Source: Paludibacteraceae bacterium
GTDB lineage: Bacteria > Bacteroidota > Bacteroidia > Bacteroidales > Paludibacteraceae
NCBI GenBank assembly: GCA_024401565.1
Contig: JAKSKU010000003.1
Coordinates: 1-64,000, forward strand
Length of the DNA: 64,000 nucleotides
Direction of reading: 5' to 3'
The translations under genes and the position numbers were made by a program. A model generated the notes under the pieces. It did no database searches and was not told the origin of the DNA. It saw nothing but the letters and a program-made list of their open reading frames with translations. Numbering within the stretch: position 1 is the first letter of the stretch; each line of letters begins with the position of its first letter. Below, in pieces: positions 54,138 to 64,000 of the stretch.

Positions 54138-57100
54138 ATGAAACATATCAACAATCCGTTCTACGGTTTGATTAAAAACAGTAAAAACATCGTCAAGAAG
54201 TCATGGCTGACTCTTTTGGCAACATTGTGCTGTGGTCAAGTGTTTGCAGACATCACCGTTGTTTACCATTCAAATGATGGCGATGACAAAACGTTTTCTG
54301 ACAACATCACAGCAGAATCCGACTCTACTCTAATATCAGTAAGCACATCAGAATTTACAGTTCCCAGCTGTAAAGCCTTTTCTGCTTGGGCTATCGGCTC
54401 AGCTGATGCCACAGGTAAAGAGGCAGGAACTTCTATTGCAGATGAGTTAAGAAATTTAGAAGACGACGCGATTTTAGACGTATACGCCCAATGGACAGAT
54501 GTCGAGCAGACAGTCACTGTGTCGTATGTTGACGACAACGGAAATAAGATTGCTGAAGACGGTTCTTTTTCCGGTATAGTGGGAGAAGCAATTCCAGCTC
54601 CTGAATTTCCATTTTACAAAGCACAAGAAGTTCTTTCAAAGGTTGCTTGTGGCACAACAGAGGCGAGCATCGCATATGAGCTTACTCCTGTAAAGCCAAC
54701 CAAAGTGGCTGATTTTAAATACGATGGAATCTCTCACGAACTGATAGTTGCAGGAGAGTCGTCAGCAGAAAAGCCTTTCCTATACAGTTTAGACAATGAG
54801 ACATGGTCTAAAGACATACCGTCTGCAAAGAAAGCAGGCACACACACAGTATATTATAAAATCGACGGTGAATCGATAGAGGGCAGTCTGGAAATCACAA
54901 TCGAGAAAAAAGTTCTATCTGTTCAATGGGGAGAAAAAGACACATTCATATATAATAGTCTAGAGCAACACCCAACTGCGACTCTGTCAAGCTATATTGA
55001 TGGCGATAATGTCTCTGTATCTGTCACTGGAGGCACTAACGCTAGCTCATACACATCTATCGCATCTCTAGAAGGTGACGACAAAGACAATTATATATTG
55101 TCAGACGCAACAAAAAGTAAAGATTTCAAGATTGTAGCAGCAGAACCTGTCTTCGAGGCTCCTACAATCATAACAGGATTAAAATACACAAGCCAATATC
55201 AGGCCTTGGTTTCTGAGACACCTACAACATTAGGTTCTTTCCAATACAAGGTCAACAATGCAGAGTGGTCGAGCACAGCTCAAGGAAAAGACGTGGATAC
55301 ATATAGTATCGCATACCTATTTACTCCTGAATCACCTAATTATAAGTCAGTAAGCGGCAACATTGGGTCCGTTTCAATCTCAAAAGCAGAAATTGTTCTT
55401 ACTTGGACAGGAGATTCTTTCAATTACGACCAAACAGAGAAAAGTCCAATAGCAGAAATCGAAAGCGGAGTTAAAGGCGAAGATAATGTCACAGTTTCAG
55501 TAAGTGGTGCTAAAACAAATGTTGGTGGTCCATACACTGCAACAGCAACATTGGACGAACTATCCGCTAAGAATTATGAGATTTCAAATCCAACACATGA
55601 TTTCAAAATCAGCAAAAGCGAATATAGTGTCACTGAACCATCTCCTAACGACTTGACTTATTCGGGAGATCCACTAGTCTTGATCACAATTGGAAGTGCC
55701 ACAATAGATGGTAAATTCCTTTACAACATCGACAAAGGTGAATTATCCGCAACTATTCCTTCTGCTATAAACGCAGGCAATTATTCTGTTGGATATGTGT
55801 TTATTCCAACTGACAATAATTACACAAGCACTGACACCGCTTATGTAAATGTCTCAATTAAGAAAGCAAACGTCAATTTGGTCAACCCAACTGCAAAAAG
55901 TGATTTAACTTACACTGGCTCGCAGATTGATCTTCTTGAAGAATATAGTGTCAGCGAAGGAACTATAAGCTATAGTGTAAACGACGGAGATTGGAGTTCA
56001 TCCGCTACTGGAATTAACGCTGGCCAATATAAAATTGCTTTCAAATTCACTCCAGACAGCAACCACAACGATGCGTCTATTGAAGATATGACTGTAGATA
56101 TCGCAAAAGCTACAATCTCACCTACAATCAGCAGAGAGGGATGGACATATGGAGAAAATCCAAGTGAGTTTAAAGCAGTTGTAGGAAACAACGGAGCTGG
56201 AGAAGTCACTTACACATATTACACTAATGAAGACTGTGGAAACGCAACCACATCAGCTAATGGAGCTACTGAAGAAGGAGAGGTTCCTTCATTCGCAGGC
56301 ACATACTACATCAAAGCTGATATCGAAGCCACAACAAACTACGAGGCAGGTTCCGCAAAAGCAGCATTCACAATTGCTCAAAAAGAGATCACAATCGATT
56401 GGGGCAATACAGAATTCACATATACTGGAGAATCTCAAAAGCCAACAGCTAAGGCAGTAGGTGTCATCAAGCCAGACACTGTGATTATAAACGTCACTGG
56501 AGCGCAGACCAACGCTGGTAACTATTCAGCAAAAGCAACGTCATTCTCAGGAGAAAATTTCAACAACTATAAACTATCTGCAGACAGCACAATTTCATTC
56601 TCAATTGCAAAAGCAGACCCTAAGAATATCACAGCTCCAACTGCAAAGTCAATAATTTACAACGCCTCAAAACAAGCTTTGATTACTGCAGGTGGCGTCA
56701 ATGGAGGAAAAATGCAGTATGCTATCGGCAACGGTGAGTATACAGACACTATTCCAATGGCTAGAAACGCTGGTTCTTACAACATCGTTTACAGAATTGT
56801 AGGAGACGACAACCATAATGACGCAGATGGAGACACAATACATGTCACTATCGCCAAAAAAACTTTGGAAGTGTTATGGGGCGAAACAGAGTTCACATAC
56901 AAGCCAGAGACTCAGCAAAAGCCAACAGCGAGTGTGACTCCATTGAACGGAGACTCTGTTTTTGTAAATGTGACAGGAGCAGCAATCACTCTTGGAACAT
57001 ATGAAGCAATTGCCACATTGATAGGAAAAGACAAAAATAACTACGACTTGACATCAGCCCAAGCATCAACAGAGTTCAAAATCGTAAGTGCTTTGGTAGA

Positions 57101-60100
57101 AAAGCCTGTAATCACTGATAGAGAATTCACTTACAATGGCCAATACCACACATTTGTAAGACCTAATCAGGGATACACCGTAAATGGCAAGCTAGGAGAA
57201 AAAGAACCAGGCAAATATATCGTGTCTATCGTCCCTAGTGAGGGTTTCGTATGGGTTGACAACACAAGAACTGCAATCAAAGACTCATTCCTTATCAAGA
57301 GAATAGCGTTGGATATTCCTGTTCCTGACCAGAATGAGTTCACTTACAACGCCACACTTCAGACATACGCAATTAAAGCGGACACTGCATACACTGTGTC
57401 TGGCAACCAGCAGACAAATGCCGGAGAGCACATCGTTACAGTTGCAATAAAAAACACAAATCATTTTCAGTGGAGAGACGGTTCTACAACAAACAAAACT
57501 TATAATTTCAATATTGCCAAAAAGATTGTTGCTGTGCCAACAGCAGCAGCCACAGAGTTTGTCTACGACGCCACAGAAAAAGATTTTGCTATACCAGCAA
57601 GCATCGACTATGTTGTAGCAGATTCTAATGCCACTGGAACAAATGCTGGTGACTATATCAGAACTGTATCTCTTAACGACAAGTTCAACTATTTGTGGGA
57701 AGACAACACAACAAGAGACACCTCATTCAAATTCACAATCAAACCTCAGACAGTCAAAAAGCCTGTGGTTACAGATAAAGAGTTTATTTACAATGGTAAA
57801 CCTTATACATTCGTTGTCCCTGCAGACACCGTTACGCCAGCAAGATACATTGTGAAAAAGAAAGTGTCATTTGCGACTCTCACAGGCACATATACCGACA
57901 CATTGACACTTGTAGACAAGCGTAACTTTGCATGGGAAGATGGCACAACAGACGACATACTAATTGACTTCAAGATTGGAGACGGTACGGTTGGCAAGCC
58001 TAATATCCCTACAACTCACACCTACACAGGAAGCGAGATTTCGTTTGTGCCAGAGAACAATGCATACAAGGTTATCAATGGAAGCGGAATAAATGTCGGC
58101 ACTTACAAAGTAAAGGTTGTCCCTAACCCCGGATACAAGTGGGAAGACATCAAGACATCCGACACATTGTTCGCGACTGTCAAGATCAATGAGGCATTGG
58201 TAGATATACCAAAAATCTCACCAAAACAATTCACTTACAACGGCAAATCTCAAGATTTCAAGATACCAGCAAATAAAGGGTATGAAATCACAGGATCAAC
58301 TTCAGCTGTAGAGCCAGGCACTTACAAGGCCACTCTAACATTGGAGCCAAACTATTTGTGGAATGACAGCACATCGAAGGGAATTGATCTATATTTTACC
58401 ATCAACAAAATCTCTGTTCCAACACCAGCTCCAGACCCATCAACATTTGAATATACAGGAAAACCGCAGGAGTACATGTTGCTAGCACATTCAGCATGCA
58501 AGGTTAGCAACCATATTCAGACAAACGCAGGCTCATATATTGTTAGTGTTTCTATCGACACTACCCACTATATGTGGGCTAACCCCAACGTACAAGGTGA
58601 CGTCACATTCAATTTTGATATTGCTCCTGCAAAGGTGAACGAGCCATCTATATCTAAAACGTCATTCACTTATGATGGTCACGTTAAATCGTTCGACATA
58701 GCAACAAACAGTCTATATGTTGTAAACCCTAAGAATTCGTCTGCAACAGCAGTCGGCACATATATAAGAACCGTATCTCTAGCGGATACGTTGAACTATG
58801 TTTGGAACGACGCAACTAAATCTAAAGCAGATAAGACATTCACATTTGAAATCAAAGCTATCTTAATTGATGTGCCAACTGTGGAAAGAGAATACGAATA
58901 CACAGGAAAGCCTATCACATTTGTGCCAGACAGTGTTGCATATACAGTGACTAACGGAACTAAGACTAATGCAGATTCGTATATAGTCACAATCGTTCCA
59001 AAGGTAGGATATGCATGGAGAAAAAACAACGGTGCTTCTGATACAATAACAGTTCCTGTTGTGATCAAACCTGCCTATGTAGATAAACCTGTGATAAAGG
59101 ACACTGCGTTCATCTACAATGGTCAGATTAAGGTGTTCGGCTTCAGCAAAAACATCGGATATACAATTTTCGGTGACACTGCAGCAACAGAACCAGGCAA
59201 GTATCACACTAGAGTTTCGTTGAACGACAACTACATTTGGCATAATGAAGAAACAGACGACCAGCTATACAACTTTGAGATTCTTAAGATTGAAGTTCCT
59301 GTTCCTGCCGCTGATGCAAAAAGATTCGTCTACAACGGAGAGGAGCAAATCTACACAATCAAAGAAGACACTACAATCTATAGTGTCTCAGGAAATGCTC
59401 ACACAAAAGCTGGCACATATACAGTGACAGCCGCTTTGAAGGACTCTCTTCACTATATTTGGGCAGACACAACAACAGACAACCAGACATACACTTTCGT
59501 GATTGCAAAAGCCAGTGTAGCAAATCCTACCGCAGTGCTTTCTACATTCATATTCGACGGAAAAGAGAAAGAGTTCAAAGTTGTAGAAAATGCCAACTAC
59601 ACTGTTGCAGACTCTAATGCCGTTGCGACACAAACAGGAACATACATCCGTACAGTGACTCTTAAGGATTCTACGAACTATTCTTGGGCAGACAAGACAA
59701 CAGCACCTAAGTCTGTCACTTTTGTAATCGGAGACGGTACGCTTCTAATTCCAGAAGTGGCTCTTGAGTACACATATACAGGAGATACTATCATATTCGT
59801 TCCTAACGATGGCGCATACACAGTGGAGAACGGAGCGAAAACAGAAGTTGGTAAATATAAGGTCACTGTCACTCCAAAACCAGGATACCGTTGGAGCGAC
59901 AGCACAAAAACAGCTAAGGTCTACAATGTAGTCATCAACCCAATCATGGTTGAAAAACCATCATTGACAACTGCGTACACATACAACTACAAGGCTATCG
60001 ACTTCAAGATTCCAGCTAACGACGCTTACGCTATCTCTGGAGAGACAAACGGTTTGGAAATCGGTTCTTATAAGGCATCTCTAACATTGAAGCCAAACTA

Positions 60101-62846
60101 TATGTGGACCGACAGCACTACCGCTAAGGTTGACTATCTATTCACAATCAACAAGAAGGTGATCTCTATTCCTCCTGCAGATACAACAGAGTACGTCTAC
60201 AATGGAAGACGTCAAACTTATTCAATTGCAAATAATCCAGACTACCATATCTTTGGTAATGTCCAGGCTTATGCAGGCACATACGACGTCACTTTGTTTT
60301 TGATTGACTCAGACCACACAATCTGGTCAGACTCAACTTCTATGATTAAAACATATAAATTTGAGATTGACAAAGCGAAGGTGTCTTACCCTACTGCAGT
60401 TCAGCCATCATTTGTATATGATGGAGCGACAAAGTATTTCTCTATAACTGAGAACAAAGATTACGAAGTGCTTTCTTCAAATGCATCAGGTGTTGAAGTT
60501 GGAGAATACATTAGAACTATCGCTTTGAAAGATACCCTTAACTATACATGGATTGACGGTACAATATTGCCAAAGACTGTGAAATTCACAATCAGCAAGG
60601 GAACAATCGAAATTCCTGTAATAGAAAAGGAATTCACTTATAATGGAACACCTTTCACATTTGTATCTGATAATCCAGCATACACAGTGGAAAACGGCAT
60701 GAAGACAGATGCAGGCACATATACTGTGACTGTCACATTACATAACGGTTATGTTTGGGAAGACGCTACAACAGAGGTTAAGAGCTATAAGGTCACAATC
60801 AATCCTGCAAAGGTTGAAAAGCCAGCGCTACCTGAGACTAGCGTATTCACATATACAGGAACCGGATTGGGCACAGATGTCCCTGAGCACAATGGCTACA
60901 CAATAAATGGTGTGACTAAAGCTGTTGAGCCTGGCATTTACAATTCGGAGATTGTTTTGGGAGTCAACTACATTTGGGCTGACAGCACAGTCGCTCCACT
61001 GACATCAACACTTGTAATCTACAAAGTATTGGTAGATGTACCGTCTGGCATCGACAGCACATTCCGTTACAATGGCAAGTCTCAGATCTACGCGATTCCA
61101 GACACCATCGACAGCTACACAGTCAGCGGACACCATCGTACAAATGCAGGTATGTACACCGTTTCTGCCGCTCTAAACGACACTGTTCACTACATGTGGA
61201 AAGACTCGACAATTAAAAACAAGACATACTCTTTCAACATCGCAAGAGCTGTCGTAGAGATTCCGACTAGCGGAGTCGACTCATTTGTGTTCGACGGAAA
61301 TCCTAAAGGATTCGTTGTGGTGGTGAACGACACATTGAAAGACTCCATCTATGTTGTGAACGGACCGAAGTCGGCAATTGAGACAGGCATTTACGAGAAT
61401 ATTGTTGAGCTTACCGACACAATCAACTATTGGTGGGCCGACAGCACTTGGGCTAACAAACAGTTCCAATTCGTGATTTTGAAAAATGTCATTCCAGCAA
61501 TCTCGCCTAAAACATTTGTGTATACAGGAAACCCTATTTCTTTGATCGACACATCTCTTGCTTATACAGTAGCAAACGGCGTACATGTTGATGCTGGCAG
61601 CTACAATGTGGAGGTGACTCCAAGATCAGGTTACTCATGGGCAGACGGAACAACAACAAGCAAAATTGTGACAACTACTATCACAAAGAAGCCAATTGCA
61701 GTGCCAGTAGTCGACACTACTACATTCATATACAGCGGTATGTTGAATACATTCACAGTACCGGTTGGCGATAGCTGTTCATACTATGGCGACTCTACAG
61801 CAATAGAGCCTGGAGAGTATCACATCTATGTCGTTCCTTCTAAAAACCACATCTGGAAAGACACTGTCAGCGACACTGTTCTTTACACATTCAATATAAA
61901 AAGAATTCCAGTGAATGTGCCTGCTGCTGATCCGAACATCTTCTATTTCAACAATAAGGAGCAGACATACGGCATCGCTTCAACAGCGTATTACACAGTA
62001 ACTGGAAATGTCCAGCAAAACGTAGGTTCCTACATGGTTACCGTCACTTTGAACGACCCGGTACACTACGAATGGACAGATGCGACAAATTCAGCAAAGA
62101 ACTATCCGTTCTCAATCATCAACAAAGAGTTCAATATCGAAACTCTTGTTCAGTCGGAAGACGGTTCTTTGAATGTGACACCTGGTGGAACAGCCATCTT
62201 GGATCTTAACATCGAAGGAGACGTATTCGGCTACTCTATCGAATGTCCTACATGTCCTGCATTGAACGATTCATTCACTGCTGTAAACTCAAAACTTGAC
62301 AAAATTGAAATCGATATTCCAGACACTATCGCACCAGGCAAATACGAATTGACTGTCAGCTTTGTTTCCGGAACTCTTGTCAAGAAACAGACTCTAGAGT
62401 TGACTATCAACTACCCTGCATCTAATATCGTGGTATGTTGGTCTAATGTTCTTATGGTAGACAATAAAGCAGGCAAATTCCACTCATACCAGTGGTACAA
62501 GAACGACGAGTTGATTCCTAACGCTACAAGCCAATACTATCAGGACAAGTCTGGTTTGAACGGCTTCTACTATTGTGAGGTAGACGGTGGATTGATCATC
62601 GGACCTGCATTCTTCGAAATGAACTCTCCTATCGTCATGAAAGCGAGAGTGGAAGGCAACGAAATCGTTGTAGATGTTATCGGCAAAATAAATACACAGA
62701 TAACATTGATGAACGTGAGCGGATTCCAATTCGCAAGCCAACCTGCAGGCAAGAATGTCAGATTTGAGATCGGACAACCAGGTATCTACATCTTGAATTT
62801 GGAAGGAACAAAACAATCTGTTAAGGTTTGCGTTTCTGAACTATAG
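54138..62846 (+). CDS. Giant repetitive surface stalk protein (MBG/YDG-like modules)
   Basis: 2902 residues. Signal peptide about 1-37 with a long basic n-region (ends CCGQVFA). An InlB-repeat-like N-part (about 38-185) is followed by about ten alternating modules (190-985) of two kinds, one with W-G-E...PTA...VTGAQTNAG, typical of MBG/YDG-like bacterial Ig folds. Then come 23 modules of about 73 residues (987-2654), each with an F.Y(N/D/T)G start, G.Y mid and W.D.T end. From residue 1285 they repeat in a fixed A-B-C-D order. An Ig-like domain (YQWYKNDELIPNATSQYY) and a C-terminal T9SS-like tail (QPGIYILNLEGTKQSVKV) complete it. Likely a long fibre on the cell surface. Confidence 0.9.
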   Translation: MKHINNPFYGLIKNSKNIVKKSWLTLLATLCCGQVFADITVVYHSNDGDDKTFSDNITAESDSTLISVSTSEFTVPSCKAFSAWAIGSADATGKEAGTSIADELRNLEDDAILDVYAQWTDVEQTVTVSYVDDNGNKIAEDGSFSGIVGEAIPAPEFPFYKAQEVLSKVACGTTEASIAYELTPVKPTKVADFKYDGISHELIVAGESSAEKPFLYSLDNETWSKDIPSAKKAGTHTVYYKIDGESIEGSLEITIEKKVLSVQWGEKDTFIYNSLEQHPTATLSSYIDGDNVSVSVTGGTNASSYTSIASLEGDDKDNYILSDATKSKDFKIVAAEPVFEAPTIITGLKYTSQYQALVSETPTTLGSFQYKVNNAEWSSTAQGKDVDTYSIAYLFTPESPNYKSVSGNIGSVSISKAEIVLTWTGDSFNYDQTEKSPIAEIESGVKGEDNVTVSVSGAKTNVGGPYTATATLDELSAKNYEISNPTHDFKISKSEYSVTEPSPNDLTYSGDPLVLITIGSATIDGKFLYNIDKGELSATIPSAINAGNYSVGYVFIPTDNNYTSTDTAYVNVSIKKANVNLVNPTAKSDLTYTGSQIDLLEEYSVSEGTISYSVNDGDWSSSATGINAGQYKIAFKFTPDSNHNDASIEDMTVDIAKATISPTISREGWTYGENPSEFKAVVGNNGAGEVTYTYYTNEDCGNATTSANGATEEGEVPSFAGTYYIKADIEATTNYEAGSAKAAFTIAQKEITIDWGNTEFTYTGESQKPTAKAVGVIKPDTVIINVTGAQTNAGNYSAKATSFSGENFNNYKLSADSTISFSIAKADPKNITAPTAKSIIYNASKQALITAGGVNGGKMQYAIGNGEYTDTIPMARNAGSYNIVYRIVGDDNHNDADGDTIHVTIAKKTLEVLWGETEFTYKPETQQKPTASVTPLNGDSVFVNVTGAAITLGTYEAIATLIGKDKNNYDLTSAQASTEFKIVSALVEKPVITDREFTYNGQYHTFVRPNQGYTVNGKLGEKEPGKYIVSIVPSEGFVWVDNTRTAIKDSFLIKRIALDIPVPDQNEFTYNATLQTYAIKADTAYTVSGNQQTNAGEHIVTVAIKNTNHFQWRDGSTTNKTYNFNIAKKIVAVPTAAATEFVYDATEKDFAIPASIDYVVADSNATGTNAGDYIRTVSLNDKFNYLWEDNTTRDTSFKFTIKPQTVKKPVVTDKEFIYNGKPYTFVVPADTVTPARYIVKKKVSFATLTGTYTDTLTLVDKRNFAWEDGTTDDILIDFKIGDGTVGKPNIPTTHTYTGSEISFVPENNAYKVINGSGINVGTYKVKVVPNPGYKWEDIKTSDTLFATVKINEALVDIPKISPKQFTYNGKSQDFKIPANKGYEITGSTSAVEPGTYKATLTLEPNYLWNDSTSKGIDLYFTINKISVPTPAPDPSTFEYTGKPQEYMLLAHSACKVSNHIQTNAGSYIVSVSIDTTHYMWANPNVQGDVTFNFDIAPAKVNEPSISKTSFTYDGHVKSFDIATNSLYVVNPKNSSATAVGTYIRTVSLADTLNYVWNDATKSKADKTFTFEIKAILIDVPTVEREYEYTGKPITFVPDSVAYTVTNGTKTNADSYIVTIVPKVGYAWRKNNGASDTITVPVVIKPAYVDKPVIKDTAFIYNGQIKVFGFSKNIGYTIFGDTAATEPGKYHTRVSLNDNYIWHNEETDDQLYNFEILKIEVPVPAADAKRFVYNGEEQIYTIKEDTTIYSVSGNAHTKAGTYTVTAALKDSLHYIWADTTTDNQTYTFVIAKASVANPTAVLSTFIFDGKEKEFKVVENANYTVADSNAVATQTGTYIRTVTLKDSTNYSWADKTTAPKSVTFVIGDGTLLIPEVALEYTYTGDTIIFVPNDGAYTVENGAKTEVGKYKVTVTPKPGYRWSDSTKTAKVYNVVINPIMVEKPSLTTAYTYNYKAIDFKIPANDAYAISGETNGLEIGSYKASLTLKPNYMWTDSTTAKVDYLFTINKKVISIPPADTTEYVYNGRRQTYSIANNPDYHIFGNVQAYAGTYDVTLFLIDSDHTIWSDSTSMIKTYKFEIDKAKVSYPTAVQPSFVYDGATKYFSITENKDYEVLSSNASGVEVGEYIRTIALKDTLNYTWIDGTILPKTVKFTISKGTIEIPVIEKEFTYNGTPFTFVSDNPAYTVENGMKTDAGTYTVTVTLHNGYVWEDATTEVKSYKVTINPAKVEKPALPETSVFTYTGTGLGTDVPEHNGYTINGVTKAVEPGIYNSEIVLGVNYIWADSTVAPLTSTLVIYKVLVDVPSGIDSTFRYNGKSQIYAIPDTIDSYTVSGHHRTNAGMYTVSAALNDTVHYMWKDSTIKNKTYSFNIARAVVEIPTSGVDSFVFDGNPKGFVVVVNDTLKDSIYVVNGPKSAIETGIYENIVELTDTINYWWADSTWANKQFQFVILKNVIPAISPKTFVYTGNPISLIDTSLAYTVANGVHVDAGSYNVEVTPRSGYSWADGTTTSKIVTTTITKKPIAVPVVDTTTFIYSGMLNTFTVPVGDSCSYYGDSTAIEPGEYHIYVVPSKNHIWKDTVSDTVLYTFNIKRIPVNVPAADPNIFYFNNKEQTYGIASTAYYTVTGNVQQNVGSYMVTVTLNDPVHYEWTDATNSAKNYPFSIINKEFNIETLVQSEDGSLNVTPGGTAILDLNIEGDVFGYSIECPTCPALNDSFTAVNSKLDKIEIDIPDTIAPGKYELTVSFVSGTLVKKQTLELTINYPASNIVVCWSNVLMVDNKAGKFHSYQWYKNDELIPNATSQYYQDKSGLNGFYYCEVDGGLIIGPAFFEMNSPIVMKARVEGNEIVVDVIGKINTQITLMNVSGFQFASQPAGKNVRFEIGQPGIYILNLEGTKQSVKVCVSEL
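57990..62110 (+). repeat. Higher-order A-B-C-D supra-repeat in the stalk gene
   Basis: A-type modules begin at codons 1285, 1577, 1869, 2157 and 2451, so the super-period is 292, 292, 288 and 294 residues (about 876 bp). Each block has the same four types: A (TFV..YTV.NG..T..GtY.VtV.P..GY.W), B (..I.G.t.a.EPG.Y...L.L..NY.W), C (.YSVSGN..T.AGTY.V...L.D..HY.W), D (.V..SNA.gt..G.YIRTV.L.D..NY.W). The last block lacks D. Confidence 0.88.
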
Positions 62847-62854
62847 TCAAAATG

Positions 62855-62880
62855 CCGTCTTGCAGCAATCTGCAAGACGG
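62855..62880 (+). other. Intercistronic hairpin between stalk and OmpA-like genes
   Basis: CCGTCTTGCAG, CAAT, CTGCAAGACGG: a perfect 11-bp stem nine bases after the stop and 26 before the next ATG, with no U-run. It is better explained as an mRNA-stability or partial-attenuation element than as a full terminator. Confidence 0.75.
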
Positions 62881-62905
62881 ATCATATAACGAAAATTATA
62901 AACAA

Positions 62906-64000
62906 ATGAAACATCATATTCTCTCTCTTGCAATGCTGTTCGCATCTTGCGGATTGATGGCTCAGGAGAAACAGCAGGAGAATGCGCCAAAGGCATTTGT
63001 AAAGGTAGTGCCTCCGCCACTAATGGAGCAAGATAAGTATTTGAGTCTCTCTGCAGGTGGAGGTATCAGCACATTGAGATACGACCTTCCTATCGGAGAG
63101 TCTGAAATGGGTATGGGAGGCAGATTCAATATTGACTATAACATTTTCTTCTCTCGTGTTTGTGGTATCTCTTTTGGACTAGGAGGTTCGAAAATGAACT
63201 CTACTGTGTCTATTCTAGACGACACCAAATACAAGACATCCATATCTATTCCTGTCAAACGAGTTGGAGAGGAGACGGTAACTTCTATGGAAGCAGAGTG
63301 CTACACTGAGTTCTCCGGATGGAAAGAGGAGCAGAGTGCATTTGCTTTGGAGACTCCTGTCGGACTACTTCTTCGTGCTCCGATGGGCAATAAATGCTCC
63401 TTCCTTACCGGATTCGGATTGAAGCTAATGTATCCTTTGAAATCATCTTATAAAGTGATCGAGGGTACCACTACAAAATCTGCTTATATCAAGGATCTTA
63501 ACGCGCCTATTAACCCAGATCTTGTAGACTTCGGATTCACAAAAAACGAAGATGTGCACCCATCTGGTTCGTCAAAGACAAAATTCATATCTGCTGGTGT
63601 TTATGTCGACGTGAACCTTGTGCACAGATTGAAAAACACTGATTTGTTCTACGGTCTGTACGCTGATCTTGGTTTTTCTGGAATCGGAAAGAAAGACAAA
63701 GCACTTTCTAGCTCTGAAGAGTATAATGGAATCATTGCGTCAGACGCATTGGAAAAAGCAGCTCCATTTGCCGCAGGTTTCAAAATTGGTATAAAGATCC
63801 CATGTCCTAAGTTGAAGGATGAGGATAGAGACGGTGTGATCGACAAACTTGACCTATGTCCTAACACACCAATCGGTCTGCCAGTCGACACATGTGGATG
63901 TCCTCTTGACACTGACGGTGATGGCGTCTACGACTATCTTGACCGTTGTGGAGGAACACCAAAAGGTGTACTTGTCGACACATGCGGATGTCCACTCGAC
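62906..64000 (+). CDS. Outer-membrane barrel/TSP3 protein, OmpA-like (C-terminus beyond window)
   Basis: 365 codons to the right edge, open. Signal peptide of about 20 (ASCGLMAQ). The next 270 residues look like an outer-membrane barrel (YLSLSAGGGISTLRYDL, GFGLKLMYPL, YADLGFSGIG). TSP3 repeats follow (DEDRDGVIDKLDLCPNTPIG, DTDGDGVYDYLDRCGG), with GCP motifs, as in the protein at 8171, so an OmpA peptidoglycan-binding domain probably follows off the window. It sits 59 bases after the stalk gene and is likely cotranscribed; a role in holding or exporting the stalk is inferred. Confidence 0.85.
   Translation, partial: MKHHILSLAMLFASCGLMAQEKQQENAPKAFVKVVPPPLMEQDKYLSLSAGGGISTLRYDLPIGESEMGMGGRFNIDYNIFFSRVCGISFGLGGSKMNSTVSILDDTKYKTSISIPVKRVGEETVTSMEAECYTEFSGWKEEQSAFALETPVGLLLRAPMGNKCSFLTGFGLKLMYPLKSSYKVIEGTTTKSAYIKDLNAPINPDLVDFGFTKNEDVHPSGSSKTKFISAGVYVDVNLVHRLKNTDLFYGLYADLGFSGIGKKDKALSSSEEYNGIIASDALEKAAPFAAGFKIGIKIPCPKLKDEDRDGVIDKLDLCPNTPIGLPVDTCGCPLDTDGDGVYDYLDRCGGTPKGVLVDTCGCPLD

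Noticed and set aside
1..64000. tRNA or rRNA genes
   Set aside because: No tRNA-like cloverleaf with the TTCGANNC-type arm and no rRNA segment was recognised by eye; a covariance search could still find one missed here.

Overview
The window reads as chromosome of a Bacteroidales bacterium, probably a plant-fibre degrader of gut or rumen type. The evidence is: many promoters of the Bacteroidetes form (TTTG, about 19 bases, TAnnTTTG) and almost no Shine-Dalgarno signals; secreted proteins ending in type IX secretion (T9SS) sorting tails; OmpA proteins with thrombospondin type-3 repeats; and Bacteroidetes-typical families (DUF2723, DUF6242-like, DUF1015, FISUMP modules, glycine-lipid acyltransferases). 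No tRNA, rRNA, transposase or CRISPR array was seen.

Layout. 1-16.5 kb is a glycoside hydrolase 5 (cellulase-like) island on the minus strand. It holds a giant endoglucanase made of at least three near-identical GH5 + carbohydrate-binding + T9SS-tail units fused in one frame (cut by the left edge), its single-unit paralogue, a lipoprotein/OmpA envelope pair, a coupled pair of smaller GH5 genes (one lipoprotein, one without a signal peptide) and an outer-membrane barrel-like protein. 16.6-20.6 kb carries two DjlA-like J-domain paralogues around an ATPase with a nuclease-like C-terminus. 20.6-29.2 kb (minus) holds a four-module FISUMP/Ig surface protein coupled to a small T9SS protein, GTP-type PEP carboxykinase, a CotH-like protein and class II aldolase. 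29.4-44.6 kb (plus) is housekeeping: DUF2723 membrane protein, polysaccharide deacetylase, PurD, a compact run ending in MnmG, an ABC-F ATPase and an alanine symporter, then DUF1846. 44.6-53.8 kb is mixed: a small acidic protein, a second ATPase gene behind four helically phased palindromes, a 193-bp terminal-inverted-repeat element, PanB, MtgA, a flippase, the glycine-lipid pair GlsA/GlsB, UbiE and DUF1015. 54.1-64 kb holds a 2902-residue surface stalk protein followed by an OmpA-like TSP3 protein cut by the right edge.

Most notable: (i) the triplicated GH5 polyprotein with sorting tails trapped inside the chain and one roughly 245-bp patch that differs between otherwise identical copies; (ii) the stalk protein, whose 23 similar modules follow a strict A-B-C-D order with a super-period near 292 residues; (iii) two intergenic small-RNA-like elements sharing a promoter, a conserved core and a GNRA-capped terminal hairpin; (iv) four palindromes at exact 33-bp spacing before an ATPase gene; (v) a GC-rich intergenic repeat family and a MITE-like element.
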